Assembly (NCBI GenBank): GCA_964465375.1
Contig: CAYXIJ010000001.1
Span: forward strand, 109,669-173,668
Length of the DNA stretch: 64,000 nt
Direction of reading: 5' to 3'
DNA from: CAJWKT01 sp964465375
Lineage (GTDB): Bacteria > Pseudomonadota > Gammaproteobacteria > Steroidobacterales > Rariloculaceae
The first letter of the stretch is position 1, and every line of letters begins with the position of its first letter. Below the pieces are notes generated by a model that worked only from the letters and a program-made list of their open reading frames with translations, did not search any database and was not told where the DNA came from. Shown piece by piece: positions 43,734-53,155 of the stretch. A program made the translations under genes and the position numbers.

Positions 43734-44891
43734 TTAGCTCTCCTCAATTCCCTTTGAGCTAGTTTTCTTTGGGGCTGTCTTTTTTTTTCGTTTCTTCTTG
43801 GTTACCGCAACTTTTTTGCTTGTCGGTTTTTTTTTGGTAACCTTTTTCTTGGCTTTCTTGGTGGGTTTATTTTCCTTCTCCGACAATTCTAGTGACTGCA
43901 GAACCTCAGTATCTTCAGTATCTCCAACCTGCTCAATCTGAGCCACAAGCTCATCCAGCGTTGGTTGATCACTTAAGTCCGCCTCTGAGTCACTCAAAAT
44001 AGGCTCTGCGGGCTCAGCCGCTTCCTGTGAAGGCTTTTGAGCAGAAGTATCCTCTTTTGCAATCATCGCCTTTCTAATACTAGATTTTTTAGTTACTTGC
44101 GCTGATTTTTTCGATCGTACCTGTGGCCTGCTTTTGGTATTGCTCTCCTTCGGCCTGCCCTCTTTATCTAACTCTACGAAATCATCCTCGCCAGTAGGAA
44201 CCTCCGGGATGGAGGCCTTTCCCTTAAGCACGGCATCGGCGATACCGCTAACATAGAGATCGATGGATCGCATCGCATCATCATTTCCAGGGACTAGGTA
44301 GTCAATATCATCTGGAGAGCAATTAGTATCCACTACTGCGACAACCGCGATACCCAGCTTTTTCGCTTCCCTTACAGCAATTTCTTCGTGCCCAACGTCA
44401 ATAATAAATACAACATCCGGCAAAGACTCCATATGCTTGATACCGCCCAGGCTACGCTCAAGTTTCTCCTTCTCGCGACTTAGAACAAGAAGCTCCTTCT
44501 TCGTAAATTCTGAAACTGAGTCCCCAGTCGTAATTTCTTCCAACTCATGGAGCCGTTTCACCGATTGCCTAATGGTTTTAAAGTTTGTCAGCATACCCCC
44601 AAGCCATCGATGACTTACATATGGCATACCGCAGCTCGTAGCATGCTCGACTATGGAATCTTGGGCCGACCGCTTAGATCCTACGAACAGCACAGTACCC
44701 CCGTCAGCAACAACCTTACGGACAAATTTGACTGCTTCCTGGTACATCGGAAGGGTCTTCTCAAGATTGACAATGTGAATATTATTGCGCTCACCGAAAA
44801 TGTAGGGGGCCATTTTCGGGTCCCAGAAGCGAGTCTGATGTCCAAAGTGAACACCCGCCTCCAACATCCGGCGCATAGAAACGTCGGTCAC
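43734..44891 (-). CDS. rpsB: 30S ribosomal protein S2 with long charged C-terminal extension
   Basis: The first 230 or so residues are an ordinary S2 (MLEAGVHFGHQTRFWDPKM, YVSHRWLGGMLTNFKTI, DTNCSPDDIDYLVPGNDD). S2 normally ends near residue 240, but this protein runs to 385: residues about 246-275 are basic, 276-341 acidic (EAAEPAEPILSDSEADLSD region), and 342-380 a Lys-rich tail of repeating TKK/KKK units resembling histone-like or RNA-binding tails. The frame is intact with the normal spacing to tsf, so it is not an assembly artefact by eye. The GTG start follows TAGGAG. The tail may bind rRNA or nucleoid; that is inference. Confidence 0.95.
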   Translation of the reverse strand: MTDVSMRRMLEAGVHFGHQTRFWDPKMAPYIFGERNNIHIVNLEKTLPMYQEAVKFVRKVVADGGTVLFVGSKRSAQDSIVEHATSCGMPYVSHRWLGGMLTNFKTIRQSVKRLHELEEITTGDSVSEFTKKELLVLSREKEKLERSLGGIKHMESLPDVVFIIDVGHEEIAVREAKKLGIAVVAVVDTNCSPDDIDYLVPGNDDAMRSIDLYVSGIADAVLKGKASIPEVPTGEDDFVELDKEGRPKESNTKSRPQVRSKKSAQVTKKSSIRKAMIAKEDTSAQKPSQEAAEPAEPILSDSEADLSDQPTLDELVAQIEQVGDTEDTEVLQSLELSEKENKPTKKAKKKVTKKKPTSKKVAVTKKKRKKKTAPKKTSSKGIEES

Positions 44892-45012
44892 GGAAACTCC
44901 TAATTTGGGTTAATCCTCCACGCAGCCCCCACAAACGACCCTTTTTTTCAGTAGGGCACCCTGTTGCAGGTATCGGCGCGTGTGTGTCTTTAATTGCCTC
45001 TAGGGCGCGCGC

Positions 45013-45041
45013 TTTATACCATACACAGACCGCAGCAACAA
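45013..45041 (-). promoter_or_regulatory. Sigma70-type promoter for rpsB-tsf
   Basis: On the minus strand TTGTTG (45041-45036), a 17-base spacer and TATAAA (45018-45013) are followed by a GC-rich discriminator (GCGCGCGCCC), typical of stringently controlled ribosomal promoters. The resulting leader of about 110 bases before the rpsB GTG is long enough for the S2 autoregulatory structure known upstream of rpsB in gammaproteobacteria, though I cannot confirm the fold. Confidence 0.7.
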
Positions 45042-45074
45042 TGTTGGACAATCCCGGCAAGTCCCCGAAGAGAG

Positions 45075-45111
45075 AATGAGCTCATTAGGCCACGTCAGCC
45101 AAGTGCTGACG
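45075..45111. repeat. Two adjacent perfect palindromes between rpsB and map
   Basis: AATGAGCTCATT (45075-45086) is a 12-bp perfect palindrome. Seven bases on, CGTCAGC (45093-45099) and GCTGACG (45105-45111) form a 7-bp inverted repeat with a five-base loop. Both lie upstream of the rpsB promoter and 43-79 bases ahead of the map start, so they could be operators, a map leader hairpin, or both. Confidence 0.5.
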
Positions 45112-45153
45112 ACCCTCTCTTGGAGACATTAGCCAGTACGAAATTCTCATCGG

Positions 45154-45918
45154 ATGAGCGTCACAATAAAAACACCTGAAGAACAGGAAAAAATGCGTAC
45201 AGCTGGACGTCTTGCCGCACAGGTGCTTGATATGATTGACAAACATATAGTGCCAGGCGTGTCTACTGAACAACTCGATACCATCTGTCACACTTTCATC
45301 GTAGATGAGCTCGGGGCAATTCCTGCCCCGCTTAACTATCGCGGCTTTCCAAAATCCATCTGCACCTCAGTAAACCATGTGGTGTGCCATGGCATTCCTG
45401 ACCAACGAAGGTTAAAGGCAGGGGATGCAATAAATATTGATATCACAGTGATTAAAGACGGCTTTCATGGGGACACCAGCCGAATGTTCTTCGTTGGGAA
45501 ACCCTCAGTAATAGCTGCACGACTTTCTCAAATTTGCTTCCAAAGCATGTGGTGCGGCATAAGAAAAATTAAATCAGGGGCGCATTTGGGAGATATTGGG
45601 CATGCTGTGCAAACACATGCAGAAAAACATCGCTTCTCAGTGGTTCGCGATTATTGCGGGCACGGTATAGGTCGCGTCTTTCACGAAGACCCACAAGTTC
45701 TGCACTATGGACAGCCTGGCACCGGTCTCGAACTTCGGTCCGGAATGACTTTAACTGTTGAGCCAATGCTAAATGCAGGCAAGCGCCATGTCAGGCTCCT
45801 AAACGATGGCTGGACTGTGGTAACAAAAGACCACTCTCTCTCGGCTCAATGGGAACACACAATTTTAGTTACCGAGTCTGGCCATGAAGTACTTACCTTG
45901 GGCGCTGAGGATAGGTAA
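45154..45918 (+). CDS. map: Type I methionine aminopeptidase
   Basis: A 254-residue metalloenzyme removing N-terminal Met from nascent proteins. NYRGFPKSICTSVNHVVCHG holds the substrate-binding His, DITVIKDGFHGDTSRMF the two Asp ligands, GHGIGRVFHEDP the His ligand, and VEPML with the later QWEHT the Glu ligands. Divergent from rpsB, as in most gammaproteobacteria, and six bases ahead of glnD. Confidence 0.96.
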   Translation: MSVTIKTPEEQEKMRTAGRLAAQVLDMIDKHIVPGVSTEQLDTICHTFIVDELGAIPAPLNYRGFPKSICTSVNHVVCHGIPDQRRLKAGDAINIDITVIKDGFHGDTSRMFFVGKPSVIAARLSQICFQSMWCGIRKIKSGAHLGDIGHAVQTHAEKHRFSVVRDYCGHGIGRVFHEDPQVLHYGQPGTGLELRSGMTLTVEPMLNAGKRHVRLLNDGWTVVTKDHSLSAQWEHTILVTESGHEVLTLGAEDR

Positions 45919-45924
45919 AGCGCT

Positions 45925-48609
45925 ATGTCCATCTCATTGGTATCAGAAAAAAGTACGGATAAAACCAGAAAGATAGCCAAAAAAACATTTCATGAAGCCT
46001 TAACTGGCAAGCAAAATCCCGTCCATGATTTCCGTCAGGCACTTGATCGTTCCCACAAAGACCTTGAGCAGCGTTTTTATCAAAATGAGGATGTAGAAAA
46101 ACTAGTCCATCAACGCGCCCAAATAGTAGATGATGCAATTCTTGTTGCGTGGGACCACCTCGCTAGCAATCTGACCAAAAATGCCGCCTTGATCGCTGTA
46201 GGAGGCTATGGTCGTGGAGAACTACACCCTCATTCAGATATTGATCTGATGATCTTATTGGACGACATAGAAAACAAAAAAAATATCGATAAAAGCATAA
46301 GCCAATTTTTGACTTTTCTTTGGGATATTGGGCTGGAAGTAGGTCACAGTGTACGGAACTTACAGGACTGCGAAACCCAAGCGCGCCTAGACGTCACCGT
46401 ATTAACCACCATGATGGAGGCCCGATTATTAAGAGGTCCCAAAAAACTATTCGAAGAATTAAGTGGGAAAATTGACACTGCTCGCATGTGGAATTCAGAT
46501 GAATTCTTTAAAGCTAAATTAGATGAGCAAATCGTGCGCCATAACCGTTACGATAATACCCCCTACAACCTTGAGCCCAATATAAAAGGAAGCCCGGGTG
46601 GACTGAGAGACATTCAAATGATCAGCTGGCTGGCTCGGCGTCACTTAGGAGTAACTCATCTGGATGAACTCGTAGGCAAAAGCCTTCTTACTCCTGGCCA
46701 ACTGAGAATTCTAAGCTCGGGGAAAAATTTTTTGTGGAAAATTCGTTTTTGCTTGCATCTTTTAACGGGGCGCCGCGAGGATCGATTGCTCTTTGATTAC
46801 CAAATAAAAGTTGCAAAACTACTGGGATATGAAGATGCAAGTTACACGCTAGCAGTTGAACAGTTTATGCAGCGTTATTACCGCACAGTAATGGAACTTA
46901 GTCGACTTAACGAAATGCTCTGGCAGCTTTTAGAAGAAGTGATCTTTCTAAATACAGATGCAGTTGTTGCTCCCATGGGGGAAAACTTTAATGCTCGCAA
47001 CGGCTACCTCGAGGCAGCCAACGAAAAAATCTTCATAAAGGATCCCTCAGCGCTACTAGAGATATTTCTACTACTAGAAAAAAACTTAGACTTAAAGGGC
47101 GTTGACGCTCGAACTATCGCGTTAATAAAACAACATTTATGGCTGATCGATGAAGAATTCCGTCAAAATCCTCGGAATCAACGCCTTTTTTTGGATATCT
47201 TAAGAGCACCCCAAGGAGTAACTCGAACGCTCAGAAGAATGAACACCTACGGGGTTCTAGGTTTATACATACCTGCATTCGAACGAATTGTGGGTCGTAT
47301 GCAATATGACCTTTTTCATGCCTACACTGTTGATGCGCACACACTTTTTGTAGTAGAAAATCTTAGGCGTTTTTCACTTGAACGCTTTAATGAAGAATTT
47401 CCAGACTGTAGTCGTGTCATGCAAAGGCTGCCTAAGCCGGAGCTTACTTATCTAGCCGGACTCTTCCACGACATTGCAAAAGGGCGTGGAGGTGATCATT
47501 CGGAACTCGGCGCAGTAGACGCTGAGGCGTTCTGTCTAGAACATAACATAGGGCGCTATGACGCCCGTATCGTCGCCTGGCTTGTCAAAAACCATCTCCT
47601 CCTCTCACTCACTGCCCAAAAGAAAGATCTTAGTGATCCTGTGGTTATAAATGAATTTGCTCAGGCAGTTGGTGATGAGACTCGCCTAGATTATCTTTAT
47701 GTACTTACGGTGGCAGATGTGCGCGGGACGAACCCAAAAATTTGGAACTCTTGGAAAGAAAATTTGTTTTGGGAACTTTATCAGCTTACCAAGCAGGCAC
47801 TAAGACATGGAACTACGAACCCAATTGACAAAGAAGAACTAATTAAGGAAACGCAAATTACAGCCAAGCTAATCTTAGATCAAGCGGGAGTGGATGCAAA
47901 AAGATACCAGCCTGTTTGGTCTACATTCTCAGAAGAATACTTTCTCCGTCATCGTCCAGAAGAAATTGCTTGGCATAGCCGTGTATTGACGCTCAACAAA
48001 AATAATAATGATATCCAAGTAGACATAAATAACGAGGTAGCAGAAGGGTGGACAGCTGTCATGATTTACGCCCCTAAAAAGCTACAATCGTTTACTCGCA
48101 TTACAGCGATCATGGATGCCATGGGTTTGAACATTGTGGATGCACGCATTGTTCCAACAACAGGAAGCGGAAGCCTGGATACCTACTTTGTTTTAGAGAA
48201 CGATGGAAACCCTATAGAAGATGAACGGAGAACTGAAGAAATCAAATCCAGACTTCTTCGAGCTCTAACTACTGGAAACGATCGAGCACCTAAAATAGAT
48301 CGACGAGTACCCCGCCAGGTACGAATGTTTTCGACAGAAATAAAAGTCAATATTTCTCAGGATTTCTCTAACAAGCGGACCGTTTGCGAGTTGATCGCCG
48401 GTGACCGTCCAGGACTCCTGTTTGAAGTAGGAAAGATTTTCTCCGCTGAAAATGTAAAATTGCAGAACGCCAAAATAGCAACTGTGGGCGAACGAGCCGA
48501 GGATGTTTTTTTTATCACCAACTCCCAAAACAAGCCTTTAGATGAGCAAGCAAGCCAGGATTTAGAAAATACTATCAAGGCAACTCTCTCGAATCCCGAA
48601 ATCACGTAA
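45925..48609 (+). CDS. glnD: Bifunctional PII uridylyltransferase/uridylyl-removing enzyme GlnD
   Basis: An 894-residue nitrogen sensor that uridylylates PII when glutamine is low. The nucleotidyltransferase motif VGGYGRGELHPHSDIDLMIL (about 92-111), the HD domain with LAGLFHDIAKGRGGDHSELG (about 510-530), and two C-terminal ACT domains (about 705-780 and 815-890, with TVCELIAGDRPGLLFEVG) are in the usual order. Length is normal. Its presence implies PII/glutamine synthetase control in this organism. Confidence 0.96.
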   Translation: MSISLVSEKSTDKTRKIAKKTFHEALTGKQNPVHDFRQALDRSHKDLEQRFYQNEDVEKLVHQRAQIVDDAILVAWDHLASNLTKNAALIAVGGYGRGELHPHSDIDLMILLDDIENKKNIDKSISQFLTFLWDIGLEVGHSVRNLQDCETQARLDVTVLTTMMEARLLRGPKKLFEELSGKIDTARMWNSDEFFKAKLDEQIVRHNRYDNTPYNLEPNIKGSPGGLRDIQMISWLARRHLGVTHLDELVGKSLLTPGQLRILSSGKNFLWKIRFCLHLLTGRREDRLLFDYQIKVAKLLGYEDASYTLAVEQFMQRYYRTVMELSRLNEMLWQLLEEVIFLNTDAVVAPMGENFNARNGYLEAANEKIFIKDPSALLEIFLLLEKNLDLKGVDARTIALIKQHLWLIDEEFRQNPRNQRLFLDILRAPQGVTRTLRRMNTYGVLGLYIPAFERIVGRMQYDLFHAYTVDAHTLFVVENLRRFSLERFNEEFPDCSRVMQRLPKPELTYLAGLFHDIAKGRGGDHSELGAVDAEAFCLEHNIGRYDARIVAWLVKNHLLLSLTAQKKDLSDPVVINEFAQAVGDETRLDYLYVLTVADVRGTNPKIWNSWKENLFWELYQLTKQALRHGTTNPIDKEELIKETQITAKLILDQAGVDAKRYQPVWSTFSEEYFLRHRPEEIAWHSRVLTLNKNNNDIQVDINNEVAEGWTAVMIYAPKKLQSFTRITAIMDAMGLNIVDARIVPTTGSGSLDTYFVLENDGNPIEDERRTEEIKSRLLRALTTGNDRAPKIDRRVPRQVRMFSTEIKVNISQDFSNKRTVCELIAGDRPGLLFEVGKIFSAENVKLQNAKIATVGERAEDVFFITNSQNKPLDEQASQDLENTIKATLSNPEIT

Positions 48610-48697
48610 ATGAATATCTGAGCCGGCTACCTTGTGAAAATTTTGTAGAGACAATCAAATACAAAAAACTAAGAAAAATCATTGACGAGGAAATGAC

Positions 48698-49519
48698 ATG
48701 CCTGACCTAATAAGTGTAATTGAATCAGCTTGGAAGGAACGTAACGAGCTAGCACAAAATAGAATTGAACCCTCCATGCAACATGCCATCGAAGAGGCTA
48801 TTGACCAGCTAGATTCCGGTCAAGTGCGCGTTGCAAGCTACGAAAATGGACAATGGGTAGTAAATGAGTGGCTCAAAAAAGCTGTACTTCTCTATATGCT
48901 CACCAAAAAAAATCAGCTGATTGAGGCAGGCTATACCCGATTTTTCGACAAGATACCCTTAAAATATGAAGACTACGATGCGGCCGTATTTGCAGAATCC
49001 GGTGCACGCGTGGTCCCCGACGCTCTAGTGCGTCGAGGGGCTTACATTGCCTCAGATGTAGTACTTATGCCCTCCTTCGTTAATATCGGAGCATATGTAG
49101 ACCAAGGCACCATGGTAGATACTTGGGCTACTGTGGGCAGCTGTGCCCAAATTGGCAAAAATGTCCATCTCTCTGGTGGTGCCGGTGTCGGCGGTGTTCT
49201 AGAGCCGCTACAGGCTACGCCGACTATTATCGAGGATAATTGTTTCATCGGTGCACGGTCAGAAATCGTGGAAGGCGTAGTGGTAGAGAGAGATAGTGTC
49301 ATCGCCATGGGCGTCTATATCGGCCAAAGCACCCGCATTTATGACCGCTCCACCGGCAAAATCAGCTATGGACGTGTACCAGCTGGCTCTGTAGTTGTTC
49401 CTGGAGCCCTACCCTCAGATGACGAAAAGTACAGTCTCTACTGCGCCGTGATCGTCAAACAGGTCGACGAGCAAACCCGCGCTAAAACCAGTCTGAACGA
49501 ATTGCTACGCCCATCGTAA
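48698..49519 (+). CDS. dapD: 2,3,4,5-tetrahydropyridine-2,6-dicarboxylate N-succinyltransferase DapD
   Basis: A 273-residue enzyme of the succinylase branch of lysine and diaminopimelate synthesis. An N-terminal helical domain precedes a left-handed beta-helix with NIGAYVDQGTMVDTWATVG and GGVLEPLQATPTIIEDNCF. Length matches E. coli DapD. It follows glnD by 88 bases. Its partner dapE lies 3.6 kb on, on the same strand, beyond a minus-strand phosphate block. Confidence 0.96.
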   Translation: MPDLISVIESAWKERNELAQNRIEPSMQHAIEEAIDQLDSGQVRVASYENGQWVVNEWLKKAVLLYMLTKKNQLIEAGYTRFFDKIPLKYEDYDAAVFAESGARVVPDALVRRGAYIASDVVLMPSFVNIGAYVDQGTMVDTWATVGSCAQIGKNVHLSGGAGVGGVLEPLQATPTIIEDNCFIGARSEIVEGVVVERDSVIAMGVYIGQSTRIYDRSTGKISYGRVPAGSVVVPGALPSDDEKYSLYCAVIVKQVDEQTRAKTSLNELLRPS

Positions 49520-49584
49520 GAACGAAAACTACAAGCGGCAAAGCTACGGCGGCTCTGCGAAAATATAGTCGCATCGCCCAATAG

Positions 49585-50814
49585 CTAGTATCTAAAGTTA
49601 ATATCCGCCTGAAGTCGGCTGTAGTCGCGTTCGTTACCGGCGGCCCTACCACGATCACCAATAATGTACCTCGTTGCCAAATTCCATCCTCCCGGGAATG
49701 TATAACCCGCTCTAAGAGTGTGGCCGCTGCCATCACTTGTTCCCCCGGCAAAGTCAGAATCTGTAAAGGCACCCACAACCGCATTGGCCTCAAGATCCTG
49801 ATAGAGATATCCCACAGTCCAGTCCCCAAGTACTGAGGCGATGTGATACGTGGCACCAAATGCAAACCCCTTATTAAACACATCAGCATCCGTATTCGTT
49901 ACGTAATCCAAAAACAAACTCATAGGCTTTCCACCTAAATCAAACTTGAGCTCACCAAACAACTCAACTTCCGAAAACCCAAATAGATAGTTACCATCAA
50001 CATCCAACTGATTGCCCTGACCGTTACCAGGCGTAAAAATTGGTGCGTACCGCTGAGTATGACTGGTCTTATAATAGCTAGCACCAGCGATAAGATTCGC
50101 GCCACTATTTAGGGTCCCTTGATAACCTGCCTGAAGCCCAAACAGTACTGAGTCGGAACCATCGGGACGCTCCTCGACCCAAAATGCAGAAGCGTTCCCG
50201 AAAAAAGCACCCGAGCTGTATTTCAGTGCCAACCCCTCTGGGCGAATATCGCTGTCATAGATCAGATGGTGACCGGCGGGCCGAAAAAAGGGATTGGACA
50301 TCTTTCCGCCCATAAGACTTATGGTGTCTGAAACCCTCCAATCAAAATAAGCAAGATCCATACCGATGGACTTCCTCGAAAAACCGGAACCCAGCGTCTG
50401 ATTACCTGAATCATTGGCAGTACCGCCCGTAGAAAGACCAGCCCCCACTGTCATATTCTCGTTCAGGTCGGCCGTTAGATTGGCTCGTGCTCTGATTCGG
50501 TGTCGATTTCTAACCGACATGACTTCGTCATTAACTGTTTCATGTCGGTAGCGAAGATCCCCTGAAAGGCGGATTTTTTCAGTCGAGGAGCTCGATATCG
50601 GCAACGGGGATGAGGTAGCGGCGGCTTGTTCTACCTTAGCTCCCTCTCTAACTTCAGGCGCTACCACCATACTCTGCTCGATCTGGGTAAGACGATCCGT
50701 AAGTAGGGCGATCTGCTCCTTGAGTTCGGTAATTTCCTGAGCATGATCCACCTGCGCATAAAGTGGTACAGCAAAACAACAGAGAATCATCGTAATCGAG
50801 AGAATACGTCTCAT
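49585..50814 (-). CDS. Putative outer-membrane porin
   Basis: A 409-residue secreted protein. The signal peptide is clear (MRRILSITMILCCFAVPLYAQ); a short coiled coil (about 24-48, ITELKEQIALLTDRLTQIEQ-like) follows, and then alternating beta-strand sequence (RLSGDLRYRHETVND, YFDWRVSD, ADINFRY) ending in a C-terminal aromatic, all typical of the coiled-coil-tethered putative porin family (PF16930-like). ATG at 50814 follows GGAG. It is 57 bases downstream of the Pit transporter gene, so it may pass phosphate or another anion into the periplasm; this is inference from context. Confidence 0.75.
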   Translation of the reverse strand: MRRILSITMILCCFAVPLYAQVDHAQEITELKEQIALLTDRLTQIEQSMVVAPEVREGAKVEQAAATSSPLPISSSSTEKIRLSGDLRYRHETVNDEVMSVRNRHRIRARANLTADLNENMTVGAGLSTGGTANDSGNQTLGSGFSRKSIGMDLAYFDWRVSDTISLMGGKMSNPFFRPAGHHLIYDSDIRPEGLALKYSSGAFFGNASAFWVEERPDGSDSVLFGLQAGYQGTLNSGANLIAGASYYKTSHTQRYAPIFTPGNGQGNQLDVDGNYLFGFSEVELFGELKFDLGGKPMSLFLDYVTNTDADVFNKGFAFGATYHIASVLGDWTVGYLYQDLEANAVVGAFTDSDFAGGTSDGSGHTLRAGYTFPGGWNLATRYIIGDRGRAAGNERDYSRLQADINFRY

Positions 50815-50871
50815 GTCATGTACTCCAGTTAAAGATCAATCTCCTGTGGACTAATTTAAACCCAATCAAAC

Positions 50872-52131
50872 TTACCCAGCGCTCCCAAAGAAAAATCTTA
50901 GAAGATAAAAGAAAAGAATTGATAACACTGCCCCAGCCGGAATGGTGACGATCCAAGAGATGAAGATCCTACCCACCACGCCGAGATTGATCGCTGTAAT
51001 ACCCCGAGCCATCCCTACACCTAATACAGCGCCAACCAAGGTGTGTGTCGTTGATACAGGCATACCGGTGCCCGATGCAAACACAATTGTAAATGCAGCG
51101 GCCAGCTCAGCGGAAAACCCACGAGTGGGAGTAAGTGCAGTAATCCGCGCACCGACCGTTGCAATGACATGGCGGCCGAAAGTTCCTAGGCCCAAAACAA
51201 TTCCAAGGCCCCCAAGAAGTAGAATCCAGATCGGTACGGTCGAAGTCTGCTCAACTAGCCCACTGCGAGCAACACTAATGACAGCGGCAACTGGACCGAT
51301 TGCGTTTGCCACATCGTTCGAGCCATGAGCAAATGCCATACTGCATGCCGTGATGACCATGAGTACTGCAAAAACCCGTTCCACCGTGGCAAAATGAAAT
51401 TCTTGGTTCGCCTTCTCGTCTACACGAATTCGTAACACAAACCATCGCCCACCCAATGCCACGATTGCACCGATCCCGATCGCAATTGCATAACTCTCTA
51501 ATGTTGTTAATGTGAGCCCAACATGTGTCAGCCCTTTGAATATCGTTATAAGGGCGATCATCGTCACAGTCACAAAAATATACAGCGGAGCATAGCGGCG
51601 CGCACGCTCGAGCGGGTCCGGCCGTACCAGTATCAGCCAGTGAATGGAATTATATATACCGTACGCAATCAGACCTGCGGTAAGCGGTGAGACAACCCAG
51701 CTTGCTACGATAGTCCCAACCTGGCCCCAATCAACGGACTGGGTACCCAGCGCCACCGCCCCAAAGCCTACGATCGCGCCGACGATCGAATGCGTAGTCG
51801 AGACGGGCCAACCTCTCTGTGAGGCAACCAACAACCAAACAGCAGCAGCCAGAAGGGCAGCGAGCATCCCAAAAATCAAAACCTCTGGGTCCCCCACAAC
51901 GTAGGAGGAATCAATAATTCCCCTTCTAATGGTTGACGTGACTTCTCCACCCGCAAGAACAGCACCACTGAACTCGAATACCGCGGCAACCAATATAGCC
52001 TGACGAATAGTCAAGGCTCCCGATCCAATCGACGTTGCCATTGCATTGGCGACATCGTTAGCACCAATCCCCCATGCCATGAAAAGACCAAATAACCCAG
52101 CTAGTACCAAATACAGGACTTGGTCTTCCAT
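50872..52131 (-). CDS. Low-affinity inorganic phosphate transporter, Pit family
   Basis: A 419-residue membrane carrier with the two internally repeated Pit motifs, GIGANDVANAMATSIGSGALT near the N-terminus and AHGSNDVANAIGPVAAV near residue 285, and about ten hydrophobic helices. Such carriers move metal-phosphate with protons. The ATG at 52131 removes 27 upstream residues that overlap the DUF47 gene. The adjacent DUF47 partner is usual for this subfamily. Confidence 0.92.
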   Translation of the reverse strand: MEDQVLYLVLAGLFGLFMAWGIGANDVANAMATSIGSGALTIRQAILVAAVFEFSGAVLAGGEVTSTIRRGIIDSSYVVGDPEVLIFGMLAALLAAAVWLLVASQRGWPVSTTHSIVGAIVGFGAVALGTQSVDWGQVGTIVASWVVSPLTAGLIAYGIYNSIHWLILVRPDPLERARRYAPLYIFVTVTMIALITIFKGLTHVGLTLTTLESYAIAIGIGAIVALGGRWFVLRIRVDEKANQEFHFATVERVFAVLMVITACSMAFAHGSNDVANAIGPVAAVISVARSGLVEQTSTVPIWILLLGGLGIVLGLGTFGRHVIATVGARITALTPTRGFSAELAAAFTIVFASGTGMPVSTTHTLVGAVLGVGMARGITAINLGVVGRIFISWIVTIPAGAVLSILFFYLLRFFFGSAG

Positions 52132-52147
52132 TATTGATACCTCAAAT

Positions 52148-52822
52148 CTAGTGGGATAATAAAACCTGAATTCGGCGACCGACACGCTCTGCCATATCAG
52201 CAATATCTCCAACTAGTTCAATTACTCGATAGAGAAACATCACATTGACAGGCTGGAGATCACCCTCGATTACAAAAAGCTTTGCACGGATTTCCACCTG
52301 CATGACATCGGTATCATCTTCGATTGAATCCATGTCACCTACCAGTGACTCAACTAGCTCTGCCTCGGTACCACGAAAGCCAGCCTCATAAAGTTCATCT
52401 AGTTCCTGGATAGTATTGCGCGCCTTTTTAGCCGCATCGATATTGCGAGAAACAAAATTTAAAAATTCCTTCTGGATAGGATCAGGGAGCTCCAAATGCC
52501 GCCCTAAAACTAGGCCCGAAACATCTCTGGCTTTGTTCGCAATCTGATCCTGCACCAGCATCAGCTCCAAAAGATCTTCTCGAGGGACCGGCATAAGAAG
52601 ACTCTTGGGCAACTGGGTTCGAACCTGGCGCTTGAGTTCGTCTGCTTCGTGCTCGAACCCGACAATTATTTCCCTACTAGACTGCGCCTGATCCCAGTCA
52701 CCGCTCACGACATGCTCGAAAAAGGTGAGTAGTTCCTGCGCACAACGGCAAACCGTATCCATATGATCCTGTATCGGACCGACCGGAGAGTGCCCAAAAA
52801 TCTTACTTACATAGTTACCCAT
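52148..52822 (-). CDS. DUF47/PhoU-like Pit accessory protein
   Basis: A 224-residue helical protein of the TIGR00153/DUF47 type. PIQDHMDTVCRCAQELLTFFEH, FEHEADELKRQVRTQLPKSL and the central DQIANKARDVSGLVLGR are characteristic; the fold is that of PhoU helical bundles. It probably gates or regulates the downstream Pit transporter (16-base gap). The start is ATG with GAAGGGA just ahead. Confidence 0.9.
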   Translation of the reverse strand: MGNYVSKIFGHSPVGPIQDHMDTVCRCAQELLTFFEHVVSGDWDQAQSSREIIVGFEHEADELKRQVRTQLPKSLLMPVPREDLLELMLVQDQIANKARDVSGLVLGRHLELPDPIQKEFLNFVSRNIDAAKKARNTIQELDELYEAGFRGTEAELVESLVGDMDSIEDDTDVMQVEIRAKLFVIEGDLQPVNVMFLYRVIELVGDIADMAERVGRRIQVLLSH

Positions 52823-53155
52823 TTTCCCTTCATTTTGTAACTATCCACAGGCATTTCGCGCGCTTTGTACACCACAATTACACGCCATACAACCCCTAAT
52901 TTAAAATTATTTTTTTTATTAGCTAAATAGTCACTATATTAAGTGGACTATGTTGCCAGAATTGCCACACTTCGCAGTAAAATTTGCGCAGCTACACTTC
53001 ACTGCTGGCGTACCAAATGTGACTTGTGGGCTATCTTTTTCATTACTCTGAAAGCTGACAAATAACCCTTTAATTGATGGTTAATTAGGTAACAATGGAC
53101 TCATTTTGAGAATTGAGACTTGCATCGTTCCCGCCGGTGTCAATAATCAATGCTT
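52823..53155. other. Intergenic divergent region (DUF47/pit versus dapE) with inverted repeat
   Basis: A 333-base gap with no plausible gene. It is AT-rich in the middle and carries an imperfect inverted repeat TAGTCACT-ATATTA-AGTGGACTA (52928-52950; one bulged base), which may be an operator for the divergent promoters. I see no clear pho box or strong -35/-10 pair for either direction. Confidence 0.5.
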
